From Ruegeria arenilitoris (GTDB lineage Bacteria; Pseudomonadota; Alphaproteobacteria; Rhodobacterales; Rhodobacteraceae): DNA of 64,000 nt. The DNA lies in NCBI RefSeq assembly GCF_013035315.1, contig NZ_WQHP01000009.1, positions 1 through 64,000 on the forward strand, written 5' to 3'. This document shows, one piece after another, positions 40,837-50,403 of the stretch (position 1 is its first letter; each line of letters begins with the position of its first letter). The notes below the pieces were generated by a model, which was given only the letters and a program-made list of their open reading frames with translations, had not been told where the DNA came from and did not search any database. The translations under genes and the position numbers were made by a program.

Positions 40837-41427
40837 ATGCTGGACAAAAGCCACAAACCGACCTGGACCAGTTTTGAAGAGGCGACCAAAGCCGATTGGG
40901 ACGCCGTTATGGAATACGAAGAGGCGTACAATGCAGCCCTGCCAGACCGTATTCTGGACGCTATTCGGTCGCTGGACGAAGACTGGACGCCATACCCTGT
41001 GAACCGCTACCAGCACAGCCTGCAAGCCGCGACACGGGCCTATGAGGATGGCGCGGACGAAGAGATCGTCGTTGCCGCCCTGATCCACGATACGGGCGAT
41101 ATTCTGTCCCCCTATAACCATGGTGAGCTGTCAGCGGCGATGATGAAGCCCTATGTCAGCGAAAAAACCTATTGGATTCTAAAACACCACTGTGTGTTCC
41201 AAGGGTACTACTACAACCACCATTTGGGTGGGGACCGGAATGCCCGCGACAAATATCGCGACAGCCCCTATTGGGAGGACTGCCGCTATTTCTGCCATGA
41301 ATACGATCAAAAGGCGTTCGACCCGGATTATCCCACCAAGCCACTGGAGTTTTTCGAGCCCATGCTGCGCCGTGTTCTGAACAAAGGCGAAGGGCACATG
41401 GAGTTGAACGAAACCTCTGAATGTTAA
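40837..41427 (+). CDS. HD-domain protein, PhnZ/TmpB/MIOX-like di-iron oxygenase candidate
   Basis: A 196-residue HD-domain protein. The metal-ligand set typical of mixed-valence di-iron HD oxygenases can be traced: H60 (RYQHSLQ), H84-D85 (LIHDTGD), H95 (NHGEL), H117/H118 (LKHH), and an Asp among D157, D162, D164. PhnZ and TmpB of this group oxidise phosphonates; most other HD proteins are phosphohydrolases. The PhnZ Tyr/Glu gating residues are not evident. GAGGA precedes ATG 40837. It stands alone behind a divergent LysR, and overlaps speB tail to tail by 4 nt. No phosphonate genes are near, so function is open. Confidence 0.7.
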   Translation: MLDKSHKPTWTSFEEATKADWDAVMEYEEAYNAALPDRILDAIRSLDEDWTPYPVNRYQHSLQAATRAYEDGADEEIVVAALIHDTGDILSPYNHGELSAAMMKPYVSEKTYWILKHHCVFQGYYYNHHLGGDRNARDKYRDSPYWEDCRYFCHEYDQKAFDPDYPTKPLEFFEPMLRRVLNKGEGHMELNETSEC

Positions 41428-42266
41428 CAGGCCGCCATCAGGCGGTAGACGATCTGGGCGGCAGTGAAGTCCCAGGCGGCATTGCCGTCCGGGGCCAATT
41501 CGACGACGTCGAAGCCGACGCATGTGCGGCCCTTAAGCGCGTGCTCGACCAGTCGTAGCGCCTGATAGTACCCCAGCCCACCAGGAACGGGCGTACCCGT
41601 CGCAGGCATTTGTGACGGGTCCAGGCCGTCGACGTCAAAGCTGACATAGACCAGTTCGGGGAAATCCTCAGGCAGGTCGACCGAATGGATGTTCCCGGTC
41701 ACTAATTCTTCAGCATCCACGTGGAAGACGTGATTTTTCAGACGGCTTTTCGCTTCTTCGGTCGAAATGGCGCGGACGCCGAACTGGGCCAGACGGATGC
41801 CCTCTTCGGCCAGCAGGTGCATGACCGACGCGTGCGAATGCTTCTCACCCTGATACGCGTTGCGCAGGTCGGCGTGTGCGTCGATCTGAACGATGCCAAC
41901 GGGCTGGTTCAAAGCGCGGGCAACACCGATCACGGCACCGTAGCTCAGTGAATGCTCTCCACCCAGGGTCACCGGTACCTTACCTGCGCGGACGGCGGCT
42001 TCGGTGCGTTGGGCGAGGCGATTCATTACCTCGGGTAGGGGGCCGGCGCAGTCGAGTGGCTCTTCGGTAAAGATGCCTTCGACGCAAGGCTCGGCGTGGC
42101 CGGTGATCCGTTCCAATTCGTTGCTGGCCTCGATGATCGCTTCGGGGCCTTTGGCGGTGCCCGAGCCGTAGGATACGGTGCGTTCCAGCGGCACGGGGAT
42201 CACGCGGAACCGGGCATCCTCGGTGCGCTCGGATGCGGTCAGTTCACTATCGAGGAAAATGCTCAT
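41424..42266 (-). CDS. speB: Agmatinase
   Basis: A 280-residue ureohydrolase. The manganese motifs GGEHSLSYG, IDAHADLRNAYQG and SFDVDGLDPSQMP are complete, as in agmatinase, which converts agmatine to putrescine and urea. It follows the decarboxylase by an ATGA overlap and, with speA in the same operon, completes the arginine-to-putrescine route. An arginase could look similar, but the context favours agmatinase. Confidence 0.9.
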   Translation of the reverse strand: MSIFLDSELTASERTEDARFRVIPVPLERTVSYGSGTAKGPEAIIEASNELERITGHAEPCVEGIFTEEPLDCAGPLPEVMNRLAQRTEAAVRAGKVPVTLGGEHSLSYGAVIGVARALNQPVGIVQIDAHADLRNAYQGEKHSHASVMHLLAEEGIRLAQFGVRAISTEEAKSRLKNHVFHVDAEELVTGNIHSVDLPEDFPELVYVSFDVDGLDPSQMPATGTPVPGGLGYYQALRLVEHALKGRTCVGFDVVELAPDGNAAWDFTAAQIVYRLMAAC

Positions 42267-43432
42267 GAGAGTCTGTCCTTAAATTCGTCGTAGCCGAACT
42301 GTTTGATGATCTTCAGTTCGTCGGTTTCGCTGTTCCACAATGCGATCGTCGGTAAAGGCACGCCGTTGAACGTATTGGTTTTGACCATTGAGTAATGGGC
42401 CTGATCAAGGAAGGCAAAGCGCTGGCCGATCTCCAGCGGTTGGTCCCACGTGTAGTCCCCGATCACGTCGCCTGCCAGGCAGGACGGACCGCCAAGTCGA
42501 TAGGTATGGCCTGCGTCAGCCTCATCCATCAGGGCGGGGCGATAGGGCGCTTCGATCACGTCGGGCATATGGCAGGTGGCCGAGATATCGGTGATCGCGA
42601 GGGTCATGCCATTGGTGGGCAGGTCGAGAATTTCGCCGACCAGAATGCCAGCGTCAAGCGCTACAGCCTCGCCGGGTTCAAGATAGACGTCGACGTTGTG
42701 CCGGGTGCGGATCGTTTTGATAAATTCGACCAGCCCGTCACGGTCATAGTCATCGCGGGTGATGTGGTGACCCCCGCCGAAATTCAGCCATTTGAGTTGA
42801 TTGAGAAACGGTTTCAGCTTGAGCTCGACCGCAGCCCATGTACGTTGCAATGGTTCGAACCCCTGTTCGCAAAGGGTGTGCATATGCAAGCCGTCAACAC
42901 CGACCAAGGCGTCGGCGGTCAATTGGCTGACTGGCGTGCCAAGGCGCGAGCAGGGCGCGCAGGGATCGTATTTCGGTATCTCGCCCTCGGAATGTTCCGG
43001 GTTGATGCGCAGGCCCACCTGAACGCCCGCAGCCTGGGCCGTGGTCAGGAACCGGTCTTTTTGCGTCGGAGAATTAAAGATGATGTGGTCGGACAGGGAC
43101 AGGATTTCGTCCATATCTGCGTCCTTGTACCCGGCGCAGAAGGTTGCGACCTCACCGCCGTATTCCTCTCGGCCAAGCCGCGCCTCGTAGATGCCAGAGG
43201 CGCAAGTGCCGCCAAGGTGCTCGCGGACCAGCGGGGCAAGTGAGAACATCGAGAACGCCTTGAGCGCGCTGAGGACATGCGCGCCGGATCGGTTGCCGAC
43301 ATCAGCCAGGATGCTCAGGTTCCGTTCGACGGCCTTTTCGTCAACGACGAAGCAAGGCGTAGGTACGCGGTTGAGGTCGAAGCTGCGGAAGGCTCCGGCA
43401 TCTCCAGCTTGGGTGGTCATCATGTCGGGCAT
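42263..43432 (-). CDS. nspC: Carboxy(nor)spermidine decarboxylase
   Basis: A 389-residue PLP-dependent decarboxylase of the alanine-racemase-fold type. The PLP lysine is in VLSALKAFSM; the glycine-rich HNFGGGHHIT-type segment is NFGGGHHIT; and the C-terminal GGPSCLAGDVIGDY carries the active-site Cys. This is NspC/CASDC, which decarboxylates carboxynorspermidine or carboxyspermidine. The ATG at 43432 has GGAGA 8 nt upstream. It lies between the dehydrogenase and speB. An intergenic hairpin repeat separates it from the dehydrogenase gene. Confidence 0.92.
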   Translation of the reverse strand: MPDMMTTQAGDAGAFRSFDLNRVPTPCFVVDEKAVERNLSILADVGNRSGAHVLSALKAFSMFSLAPLVREHLGGTCASGIYEARLGREEYGGEVATFCAGYKDADMDEILSLSDHIIFNSPTQKDRFLTTAQAAGVQVGLRINPEHSEGEIPKYDPCAPCSRLGTPVSQLTADALVGVDGLHMHTLCEQGFEPLQRTWAAVELKLKPFLNQLKWLNFGGGHHITRDDYDRDGLVEFIKTIRTRHNVDVYLEPGEAVALDAGILVGEILDLPTNGMTLAITDISATCHMPDVIEAPYRPALMDEADAGHTYRLGGPSCLAGDVIGDYTWDQPLEIGQRFAFLDQAHYSMVKTNTFNGVPLPTIALWNSETDELKIIKQFGYDEFKDRLS

Positions 43433-43458
43433 GTCAGGCGTCTCCGATTGTGGAGAAG

Positions 43459-43509
43459 CCGGGGGGCGCTGCCCCCCGGACCCCCCGAGGTATTTTTAGC
43501 CAGATGAAG
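43459..43509 (-). repeat. Dispersed Rhodobacterales-type intergenic repeat, copy 1
   Basis: A perfect hairpin CCGGGGGGC-GCT-GCCCCCCGG (43459-43479) followed by a conserved tail, which on the minus strand reads CTTCATCTGGCTAAAAATAC then a GC-rich run. The same tail opens the repeat at 55747. It sits inside the polyamine operon between two genes and could act as an attenuator or mRNA-stability element. Confidence 0.6.
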
Positions 43510-43519
43510 CTACAGCGGA

Positions 43520-44743
43520 TCAGAAGTCGACGGGTCCTTCGAGCTCATGCACCTGCCACGGCAGGCCGTGTTCATTGAGCATGTCCATGAAGTTGTCAGG
43601 GTCAAGCTGTTCCATGTTCCAGACGCCGGGTTCATTCCAGTTGCCTTTCAGCACTTGTGCCGCGCCGATCATGGCGGGGACGCCGGTGGTGTAGCTGACG
43701 GCCTGCGACCCAACCTCGCGGTAGCATTCTTCGTGGTCGCAGATGTTGTAGATGTAATAGGTCTTTTCGCCCGAGCCATCCTTGGCCTGCCCTGTGGCGA
43801 TGTCGCCGATGCAGGCCTTGCCCTTGGTTTCCGCGCCAAGATCGCCGGGGTCGGGCAGCAGGGTTTTCAGGAACTGGATCGGGATGATTTCCTTGCCGTC
43901 ATGCATCACCGGGTCGATGCGGGTCATGCCGACATTTTCCAGCACTTTGGCATGCATGATGTAGGCGTCACCGAAGGTCATCCAGAAGCGGGCGCGCTCG
44001 ATCTCGGGGAAGTGGGTGCTGAGCGACTCCAGTTCCTCATGATACATCAGGTACATATTCTTGGGGCCGATGGCGGGGAAGTCGAATTCGACCTTGTGGG
44101 TCATGGCGGGGGAGTGTTTCCACTCGCCGCCTTCCCAGTGGCGGACTTCGGCCAGCACTTCGCGCAGGTTGATTTCCGGGTTGAAGTTGGTGGCGAATTC
44201 CTGATCGTTGCTGCCGCCATTGGCGTCCAGTACGTCGATCTGACGGATCGTGTCCAGCTTGTGTTTCTTGAGCCATTTCGCGAAGACGCTGGTCACACCC
44301 GGATCGAAGCCCGAGCCGAGGACGGCTGTCAGGCCGGCCTCTTTGAACCGCTCCTGATAGGCCCATTGCCAGTGGTACTCGAACTTGGCCTCGTCCTCAG
44401 GTTCATAGCTCGCGGTGTCGAGATAGTGGATGCCGGCCTCGAGGCACGCGTCCATCAACACCAGATCCTGATAGGGCAGGGCGAGGTTCACAAGGATTTC
44501 AGCGCCGGTTTCCTTGATCAGCTTGACCGTGTCTTCGACCTTGTAGGCGTCCAGCTCGGCGGTCGCGATATCAACGCCCACGCGTTCTTTCACCGCCTTG
44601 GCGATGGCATCACATTTCGATTTCGTGCGGCTGGCCAGAGTGATTTCGGTAAAGATGTCCGAATTCATCGCCATCTTGTGTACGGCGGCGTGGGATACGC
44701 CGCCTGCGCCGACAACCAGTGTTTTTCCAGTCAAAGAACCCAT
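43520..44743 (-). CDS. Carboxy(nor)spermidine dehydrogenase (saccharopine-dehydrogenase fold)
   Basis: A 407-residue saccharopine-dehydrogenase-like enzyme. It shows the nucleotide motif TLVVGAGGVSHAAVHKMA, then INLA-type LVNLALPYQDL, HYLDTASYEPEDEAKFEY and GSGFDPGVTSVFAKW. Next to nspC it is best read as CASDH/CANSDH, condensing aspartate semialdehyde with putrescine (or diaminopropane) and reducing the imine with NADPH. It is the second gene of the leftward polyamine operon, 25 nt after speA. Confidence 0.92.
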   Translation of the reverse strand: MGSLTGKTLVVGAGGVSHAAVHKMAMNSDIFTEITLASRTKSKCDAIAKAVKERVGVDIATAELDAYKVEDTVKLIKETGAEILVNLALPYQDLVLMDACLEAGIHYLDTASYEPEDEAKFEYHWQWAYQERFKEAGLTAVLGSGFDPGVTSVFAKWLKKHKLDTIRQIDVLDANGGSNDQEFATNFNPEINLREVLAEVRHWEGGEWKHSPAMTHKVEFDFPAIGPKNMYLMYHEELESLSTHFPEIERARFWMTFGDAYIMHAKVLENVGMTRIDPVMHDGKEIIPIQFLKTLLPDPGDLGAETKGKACIGDIATGQAKDGSGEKTYYIYNICDHEECYREVGSQAVSYTTGVPAMIGAAQVLKGNWNEPGVWNMEQLDPDNFMDMLNEHGLPWQVHELEGPVDF

Positions 44744-44768
44744 GGGGGTAATCTCCTCTCACAGGGGG

Positions 44769-46658
44769 TTATTCGTAATAGGTGTAGCCGTTGATCGAGT
44801 CGCGGTAGGCGCTCATCAGGGTTTTGCGGTCCTTGGCTTTCAGAGTACCGGTCGAGATCGCCTCGTCCACCATTTTGCGGAAAGCGGCGACGCAGTCCTG
44901 CGGGTCAAACTCGACATAGGACAGGACCTGGCTGATCGTGTCGCCTTCCTGCTCGTGCAGCAGGTCAAAGCCTCCGTCGGCACGCAGGTCGATGGTGACG
45001 ACGTTGGTATCTCCGAACAGGTTATGCAGATCGCCCAGCGTTTCCTGATAGGCGCCGACAAAGAAAACGCCCATGAAGTACTCATCCTCGTCGGGCAGGG
45101 AATGCACCGGCAGGCTGGGCGAGACGCCATCCGCCAGAATGAAACGGTCGATCTTACCGTCGCTGTCGCAAGTAATGTCGGACAGGACCGCGCGGCGGTC
45201 TGGCGTTTCGTTCAGGCCCTGCAGCGGCACGATAGGGTGAAGTTGGTCGATGGCCCAGACGTCCGGCAGGGACTGGAACAGCGAGAAATTGCAGTGGTAG
45301 ATGTCGGCCACTTTCTCTAGCTGGTCGTCTACATCTGTCTCCAGATCATCGCTTGCGGCCAGCGCTTTGAGGCGCGCCATCAAGGACAGATAGATGCGTT
45401 CCGCGCGGGCCATCTGGCGCAGGTCGACATAGCCGCGGCGAAACAGGGCGCGCAACTCGTTGCGGTAAAAGGTGGCGTCGTTCCAGCATTCCTGCAGGCG
45501 ATCTTTGCTGAGGTATCCATGCACCGCTGCCAGATCGGCGACCATGTGGTGATCGTCCGCTTCCACCTCGGGGCCGTTCGGCGCATCGTAAAGTGTGCTT
45601 TCCAAAACGTTGAACACCAGCATCGACGAAGTCGCTACGACCGCACGCCCGCTTTCGGTGACCAGCGTTGGGTGGGCAATCTCGGCCTCATCCATCGCGT
45701 AGGCGACGGTTTCGACCACATTGGCGCAGTATTCCTCGACCGTGTAGTTGATCGAGTTCTCGGCGGCCTTCTTCTCGCCGGTATAATCCACGCCCATACC
45801 ACCGCCGAGGTCCAGGTGGGTCAGCGGCACGCCTTCGCGGGTGAGTTCGGTGTAGTAGCGACAGGCTTCGCCTACGGCGCGGCGCACATCGTTGACGTCC
45901 TGCACCTGGGAGCCCAGGTGCGAGTGCTGTAGCTTGAGGCAATGCAGCAAGCCAGCCTCTTTCAGCTTGTCCACGGTCGCGACCAGCTGATCCGTGTTCA
46001 TGCCAAAGGCCGAGCGGTCGCCCGAGCTTTCTTCCCATTTGCCGCTAATCTGGTTGGTCAGTTTGACCCGTACGCCGATCAGAGGTTCGATGCCCAGCTC
46101 TTTATAGACCTCGATCACCGTGTCCGCCTCTTTCGGGCTTTCCAGAACGATGACGGTGTTGAACCCGATCTTGCGGCTGAGGATGGCAAGCTGGATAAAC
46201 TCGGCATCCTTGACGCCATTGCAGACGATCAGCGCTTCGCTGGCAAGACGGTGCGCCAGTGCGACCACCAATTCGGGCTTGGATCCGGCCTCGAGCCCGT
46301 AGTTGTACTTCTTGCCAAACTCGACAATCCGGTCCACGACCTGCGCTTGCTGGTTGACCTTGATCGGGAAAACGCCGCGATAGCTACCTTTGTAGCCGAC
46401 GCGTTCAATTGCATCGCGGAAGCTCTCGTTCAGATGCGCGATCTCGTGTTCCAGATAAGACGACACGCGCAACACCATCGGGGCCTTGATGCCACGGTCG
46501 TCCAGATCACTGAGAATGCCGGGCAGGCTGATTGCGTCGGCCTCGGGCACCATAGGATTGCGCAGACCGATCTCGCCCTGCTCCGTCACCTCGATGAGGC
46601 CTTTGCCCCATTTCTCAACCCCGTAGATGGAATGCGGTGCGTCGGGCGTGTGTTTCAA
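44769..46658 (-). CDS. speA: Biosynthetic arginine decarboxylase
   Basis: A 629-residue fold-type III PLP decarboxylase, normal length for SpeA. The PLP lysine is in RGVFPIKVNQQAQVV, the PLP-phosphate region includes LDLGGGMGVDYTG, and the N-terminus carries YGVEKWGKGLIEV. It converts arginine to agmatine and CO2. As the first gene of the operon it feeds SpeB; together with the dehydrogenase and NspC, this gives putrescine and then carboxyspermidine-derived spermidine. The promoter should lie in the 100 bp between it and the opposing-end DUF1513 stop; I saw no clear motif there. Confidence 0.95.
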   Translation of the reverse strand: MKHTPDAPHSIYGVEKWGKGLIEVTEQGEIGLRNPMVPEADAISLPGILSDLDDRGIKAPMVLRVSSYLEHEIAHLNESFRDAIERVGYKGSYRGVFPIKVNQQAQVVDRIVEFGKKYNYGLEAGSKPELVVALAHRLASEALIVCNGVKDAEFIQLAILSRKIGFNTVIVLESPKEADTVIEVYKELGIEPLIGVRVKLTNQISGKWEESSGDRSAFGMNTDQLVATVDKLKEAGLLHCLKLQHSHLGSQVQDVNDVRRAVGEACRYYTELTREGVPLTHLDLGGGMGVDYTGEKKAAENSINYTVEEYCANVVETVAYAMDEAEIAHPTLVTESGRAVVATSSMLVFNVLESTLYDAPNGPEVEADDHHMVADLAAVHGYLSKDRLQECWNDATFYRNELRALFRRGYVDLRQMARAERIYLSLMARLKALAASDDLETDVDDQLEKVADIYHCNFSLFQSLPDVWAIDQLHPIVPLQGLNETPDRRAVLSDITCDSDGKIDRFILADGVSPSLPVHSLPDEDEYFMGVFFVGAYQETLGDLHNLFGDTNVVTIDLRADGGFDLLHEQEGDTISQVLSYVEFDPQDCVAAFRKMVDEAISTGTLKAKDRKTLMSAYRDSINGYTYYE

Positions 46659-46758
46659 TCAAGTCTATCCTTCGCGAGAGGGTGCCAGTTTCGCGCCCGC
46701 CAATACGGCAGCAATTTGATTCTTCCAAGTGTAATCTATGTGACGGGAAATGGGGAAT

Positions 46759-47844
46759 TCAGGCTGCAGCGCGAATTGGAATTAGGTGGTTGTCCCATTG
46801 GCAATCCGAGCGGGTTGCGATTTTGGCCCCGGTGGCCGTTAGCTGCCCAATAACGCCGGTTCCAGTTGTGAACATAAAGCCGTTTGGCCCCGTTCCCAGG
46901 CCGCAGACGTCATCCAGCAGGAATGCCCCGGCAAGCTGGCCATCCGATACACGGAATTGATGCAACGCGTTGCCGCGTGGGCAGGTGATGGCGACGGTAT
47001 CTCCGGTGTCAGAGAATGCGATGCTACCGGCATAGCCCTGAAGCGTGCTTTGATCTGCTTCGGACGCGCTGAGCAGTTTGAGCTCATCACCCCGCTGATG
47101 CAGACCCAGCAGTGGTGGGTGTTGCGATGTGTCGCCCTGCCACTGCATGGCGAACCCGACCAGCCCGTCGGCGCGCACGGCCAGGTGACGGATCGAGTTC
47201 CTGTGCAAGGCCCGCGGCAGTTCGACCTGCTCTAACACTTCGCCTGACTGGTCCAAGTAGGTCAGGCGAGGTTGCATGACGGGCAGGTTCAGTTTGGTCC
47301 GGCCTGTGTCGGGATGGGTTTCAATCCCGCCATTTGCCACGACCAGCGTCCGGCCATCAGGCATCAGGCGCATATCATGCGGCCCGACTCCACCGGAGGA
47401 GAACTCGGTGATCCGCTTGTAGTCTTCGGTATCCCAGACGCCAATCACACCTTGACCAGCTTCAAAGTCGTTTTCTGTGGTGAACAGCCGCGTGCCATCG
47501 GTCGAGAACACTCCATGACCATAGAAATGGCGGCCTGTCGGAGCCTCTAGTTGCGCGATCTGAGCGCCGGTTGCGCAATCGATGATGATCGCAAAGGTCC
47601 CCGGGCGGCGAGCAAACGCCACGGCCTGTGCGCGATGAGGGTGCGCTGCGGCAGCGTGACCCCGCGCGGGCAATGGCAGCGAGAACAGAATATCGCCGCC
47701 CCGTTCCAGTCCCGCAAGACGATATGACCCGTCCGGGAACAACGCAGCGGCCAGGTAATCCGGCGCGCCGATTGCCGACCAACCGCGCATCGGCGTTAGG
47801 CTGGCTGCGGCCAGTCCTGCCAGAAAGCGTCGGCGGCTGGTCAT
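46759..47844 (-). CDS. DUF1513 beta-propeller-like protein, Tat-exported
   Basis: A 361-residue protein with a Tat signal peptide (SRRRFLAGLAAASL) and repeated blade-like segments (GHGVFSTDGTRLFTTENDF, VGPHDMRLMPDGRTLVVANGG), as in DUF1513. Such genes accompany imelysins and di-heme oxidoreductases in iron loci. It is periplasmic, last in the iron operon, and begins 3 nt after the second imelysin gene. The role is unknown, perhaps a scaffold or metal-ligand sensor. Confidence 0.85.
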   Translation of the reverse strand: MTSRRRFLAGLAAASLTPMRGWSAIGAPDYLAAALFPDGSYRLAGLERGGDILFSLPLPARGHAAAAHPHRAQAVAFARRPGTFAIIIDCATGAQIAQLEAPTGRHFYGHGVFSTDGTRLFTTENDFEAGQGVIGVWDTEDYKRITEFSSGGVGPHDMRLMPDGRTLVVANGGIETHPDTGRTKLNLPVMQPRLTYLDQSGEVLEQVELPRALHRNSIRHLAVRADGLVGFAMQWQGDTSQHPPLLGLHQRGDELKLLSASEADQSTLQGYAGSIAFSDTGDTVAITCPRGNALHQFRVSDGQLAGAFLLDDVCGLGTGPNGFMFTTGTGVIGQLTATGAKIATRSDCQWDNHLIPIRAAA

Positions 47845-47847
47845 CGC

Positions 47848-48858
47848 TCAGTCCCCGTCCAAGGAGTTGAAACCGGCGCTGATGCCCAGTGTCGGACCCA
47901 GTTCGGTCGAGGCGATGGCACGAACGTCCTTGATGGACTGCTGCAACGCTTCGATACGGAAGCGTCCTTGCGCTGTAGCTACCGCCTCAAAGGCCGGGTC
48001 GTCCAAAGACTGCGCCCGCTCAATGGCGGCGGTAAAAGCATCATCCAGATCAGTCGCAATGTCGGGGTGGTCCGCCGACAAACGCGCGGCAAGGTCGCGC
48101 AGAGCTGTCAGGGATAACTCCACATGGCGCAGCGATCGCTCGGACCGCCGGGCCTCGGCCCGTTTCGGGCGCGGGCGGTCAAAGGTGCCCATTGGGCGGC
48201 CAAGACGGGTTTCTGCCGTGAACTCGAGGCCCGTGATCAGAGCCTTGTAAAGCTCCTGCATGGCTTCGTTTTCGGATCGGTACGGGCTGGCTTCACCTGG
48301 AGATGTCAGGTTCGCAGCATACCCCTCCCAATCCGCATCGATTGCGCTTGCGTTGAGGTTGATGTCCTTGGCCATCGCCTGGATCAGCGCGCAACGGTAG
48401 TCTTCGCTGCCCAGTTGGGAAAACTGCGGGTCATAGAGCATCAGTTCCAACGCGAAAAATCCCCGCCCTGCCACGGATGTTTCGGCAAAAGCCTCAGTAG
48501 ATTGGATCGCGGTGTCTTCGGTGGAGATAAGACCTGTGAGCGCTTTGGGCGTGAAGCCTTTGGTGTCGGGCCAAAACGCCAGTGCAAACGCGCGGTCCTC
48601 GGCCTCGGATGGTCCGAAACGCAGATGACTGATGGAAATCCAGTCATCAAATGCCGTGTGAAAGGCCGTGCGGAGCGTGGTCGATGTCGGATCGCAATCC
48701 GCTTGCGCTGTGGCCGCCAGTGCTTCGGTAGCCTCGGACAGGGCGGAATAGCCGGGCAGGATATGGGCGTTAACCGTATCGGCCAGGATGGACCCGCGGT
48801 CTTGGGCAAATGCGCCAAGGGGCATTGTCAGGGATAAGGCAAGTACAAGGGCACGCAT
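47848..48858 (-). CDS. Imelysin-family periplasmic protein with altered GxHxxE motif
   Basis: A 336-residue secreted protein (signal MRALVLALSLTMPLGAFAQ) of the imelysin/ICMP family. The typical GxHxxE motif of the first repeat is GFFALE here (in VAGRGFFALELMLYD), so the metal-binding His is replaced by Phe. By contrast, the paralogue at 51160 retains GYHAIE. The ATG at 48858 lies 4 nt after the di-heme gene stop. Loss of the His suggests it acts without the family metal site, perhaps as a partner to the intact imelysin. Confidence 0.82.
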   Translation of the reverse strand: MRALVLALSLTMPLGAFAQDRGSILADTVNAHILPGYSALSEATEALAATAQADCDPTSTTLRTAFHTAFDDWISISHLRFGPSEAEDRAFALAFWPDTKGFTPKALTGLISTEDTAIQSTEAFAETSVAGRGFFALELMLYDPQFSQLGSEDYRCALIQAMAKDINLNASAIDADWEGYAANLTSPGEASPYRSENEAMQELYKALITGLEFTAETRLGRPMGTFDRPRPKRAEARRSERSLRHVELSLTALRDLAARLSADHPDIATDLDDAFTAAIERAQSLDDPAFEAVATAQGRFRIEALQQSIKDVRAIASTELGPTLGISAGFNSLDGD

Positions 48859-48861
48859 CAA

Positions 48862-50403
48862 TCAAAGACTTTCTAAGAAACGGATCAGGGCATCACGGTC
48901 GGCTTTTGGCATTGCCACAACGGTGTCGCGGGCGGTTTGAGCCTCGCCCCCATGCCAGAGGATCGCCTCAAGAAGGTTACGCGCGCGTCCGTCATGCAGG
49001 AACTGGGTGTGCCCCGACACCTGTTTGGTCAAACCGATCCCCCACAGCGGCGGTGTTCGCCACTCGCGCCCGGTGGCGCGCGCTTCGGGGCGGTTATCGG
49101 CCAGACCTTCGCCCATGTCATGCAGCAGTAGGTCCGTGTAGGGCCAGATCAGCTGAAAGCTATGCTCGGGCCGGTCTTCCATGCGGTGGGTAACGAAGGA
49201 CGGCGTATGGCAAGATGCGCAGCCGGTATCGTGGAACACTTGTTTGCCGCGCAAGACCTGCGGGTCATCGACGTCACGCCGGGCCGGAACCCCGAGGTTC
49301 TGGCTGTAGAATGCAACCAGATCCATTCCGGTCTGGTCGACCTCGAATACCCGGTCGTCCCCATCGCCGTGTGGGGCGTTGACGCATTCGACCTGAGCTG
49401 GGGTGCAGTCCCCGTACGCTGCGGGGTAGAGGGGGTTTGAGATGCCAATATCCCCGGCAAACGCCGCAGCGGATTGTTCCATCACAGTCGGCATTCCAGC
49501 TTTGTGACCAAACCGCCCCATCATCGGGGCACCATATTCGATGGCCCATACGATGTTTGGGCGGCCGGAAATCCCGTCTCCGTCTTCATCTTCGGGGTCC
49601 GCATTTGCCAGCAGGTGCTGAACTGGGATCGCCTCGAGCAAACCCAATCCAATCATCTGCGGGGCGACGCGCGGGCTGAGCATCGCATCGGGGTGCAGCG
49701 GGCCATAACCCAGATCGGTGGCCCGGTAGGTCGGACGCCTCAGGGTGACAGTCTCGCCATCGGACAGAGTGCTCGGAACATCCTCATAGGTGATGTCCAG
49801 CCGGTACTCTGCGGCATGACCGGGCAGGGCAAGGTCTTGCATCTGACCACCGTAATTCGGATCGGGCTGGGTGGCGATGTAATCCTCGATCTCGGCAAAG
49901 TCGTCGCCACCGGGGATCGAGACCCGCAGGAACATCGAAATCGCGTTGTCGTCGGGTCCATTCGGCGTGTGGCCGCGCCCGTCCTTGATGTGGCAGCGCT
50001 GACACGAGCGCGCATTGTAGAGCGGACCCAACCCGTCTGAGGCCAGGGTCGAGGACGGAGAAGACACCCAGATTTTCTTGAACAGGCCGTTGCCCACCTT
50101 GAAATCCAGCACTTGCTCGAAGCTCAGATTGCCTGACGGCTGCGAAAACGCATCGGCATCCGTGCGTGCGCGAACAGTGGCCGCCCCGGCTGGAAGGTCT
50201 TCGAACCGTTGCGGCGCGCTGAAATCCGTAGGCGCTGCGGTCACCCGCGCAATCCTGGCCTCTTCGTCTTGGGTTCTGGGAAGGATGTTGAGGTGCAGAT
50301 CCTGCAGCTCGGCTGACATGGATTGGGTGGCCGCCAGGGCGGCCACCGGTAGCAGGGCGAGCTTACTCGCCTTCGTCCATTTTCGATGCGTTGAGTTGCG
50401 CAT
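48862..50403 (-). CDS. Di-heme c-type oxidoreductase (thiol oxidoreductase family)
   Basis: A 513-residue periplasmic protein with a signal peptide ([18 protein letters not shown]) and two CXXCH haem c sites, CQRCH (in [14 protein letters not shown]) and CASCH (in [12 protein letters not shown]). The segments [11 protein letters not shown] and [12 protein letters not shown] match the DUF1111-like di-haem family found beside imelysins. The chosen start at 50403 overlaps the bfr end by 41 nt; a longer frame is unlikely. Redox chemistry on iron at the cell surface is a reasonable inference. Confidence 0.87.
   Translation of the reverse strand: MRNSTHRKWTKASKLALLPVAALAATQSMSAELQDLHLNILPRTQDEEARIARVTAAPTDFSAPQRFEDLPAGAATVRARTDADAFSQPSGNLSFEQVLDFKVGNGLFKKIWVSSPSSTLASDGLGPLYNARSCQRCHIKDGRGHTPNGPDDNAISMFLRVSIPGGDDFAEIEDYIATQPDPNYGGQMQDLALPGHAAEYRLDITYEDVPSTLSDGETVTLRRPTYRATDLGYGPLHPDAMLSPRVAPQMIGLGLLEAIPVQHLLANADPEDEDGDGISGRPNIVWAIEYGAPMMGRFGHKAGMPTVMEQSAAAFAGDIGISNPLYPAAYGDCTPAQVECVNAPHGDGDDRVFEVDQTGMDLVAFYSQNLGVPARRDVDDPQVLRGKQVFHDTGCASCHTPSFVTHRMEDRPEHSFQLIWPYTDLLLHDMGEGLADNRPEARATGREWRTPPLWGIGLTKQVSGHTQFLHDGRARNLLEAILWHGGEAQTARDTVVAMPKADRDALIRFLESL

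Noticed and set aside
43547..46853. Plus-strand frames of 415, 240 and 303 codons opposite the polyamine operon
   Set aside because: Antisense shadows of speA and the carboxy(nor)spermidine dehydrogenase; compositional artefacts of high-GC third codon positions.
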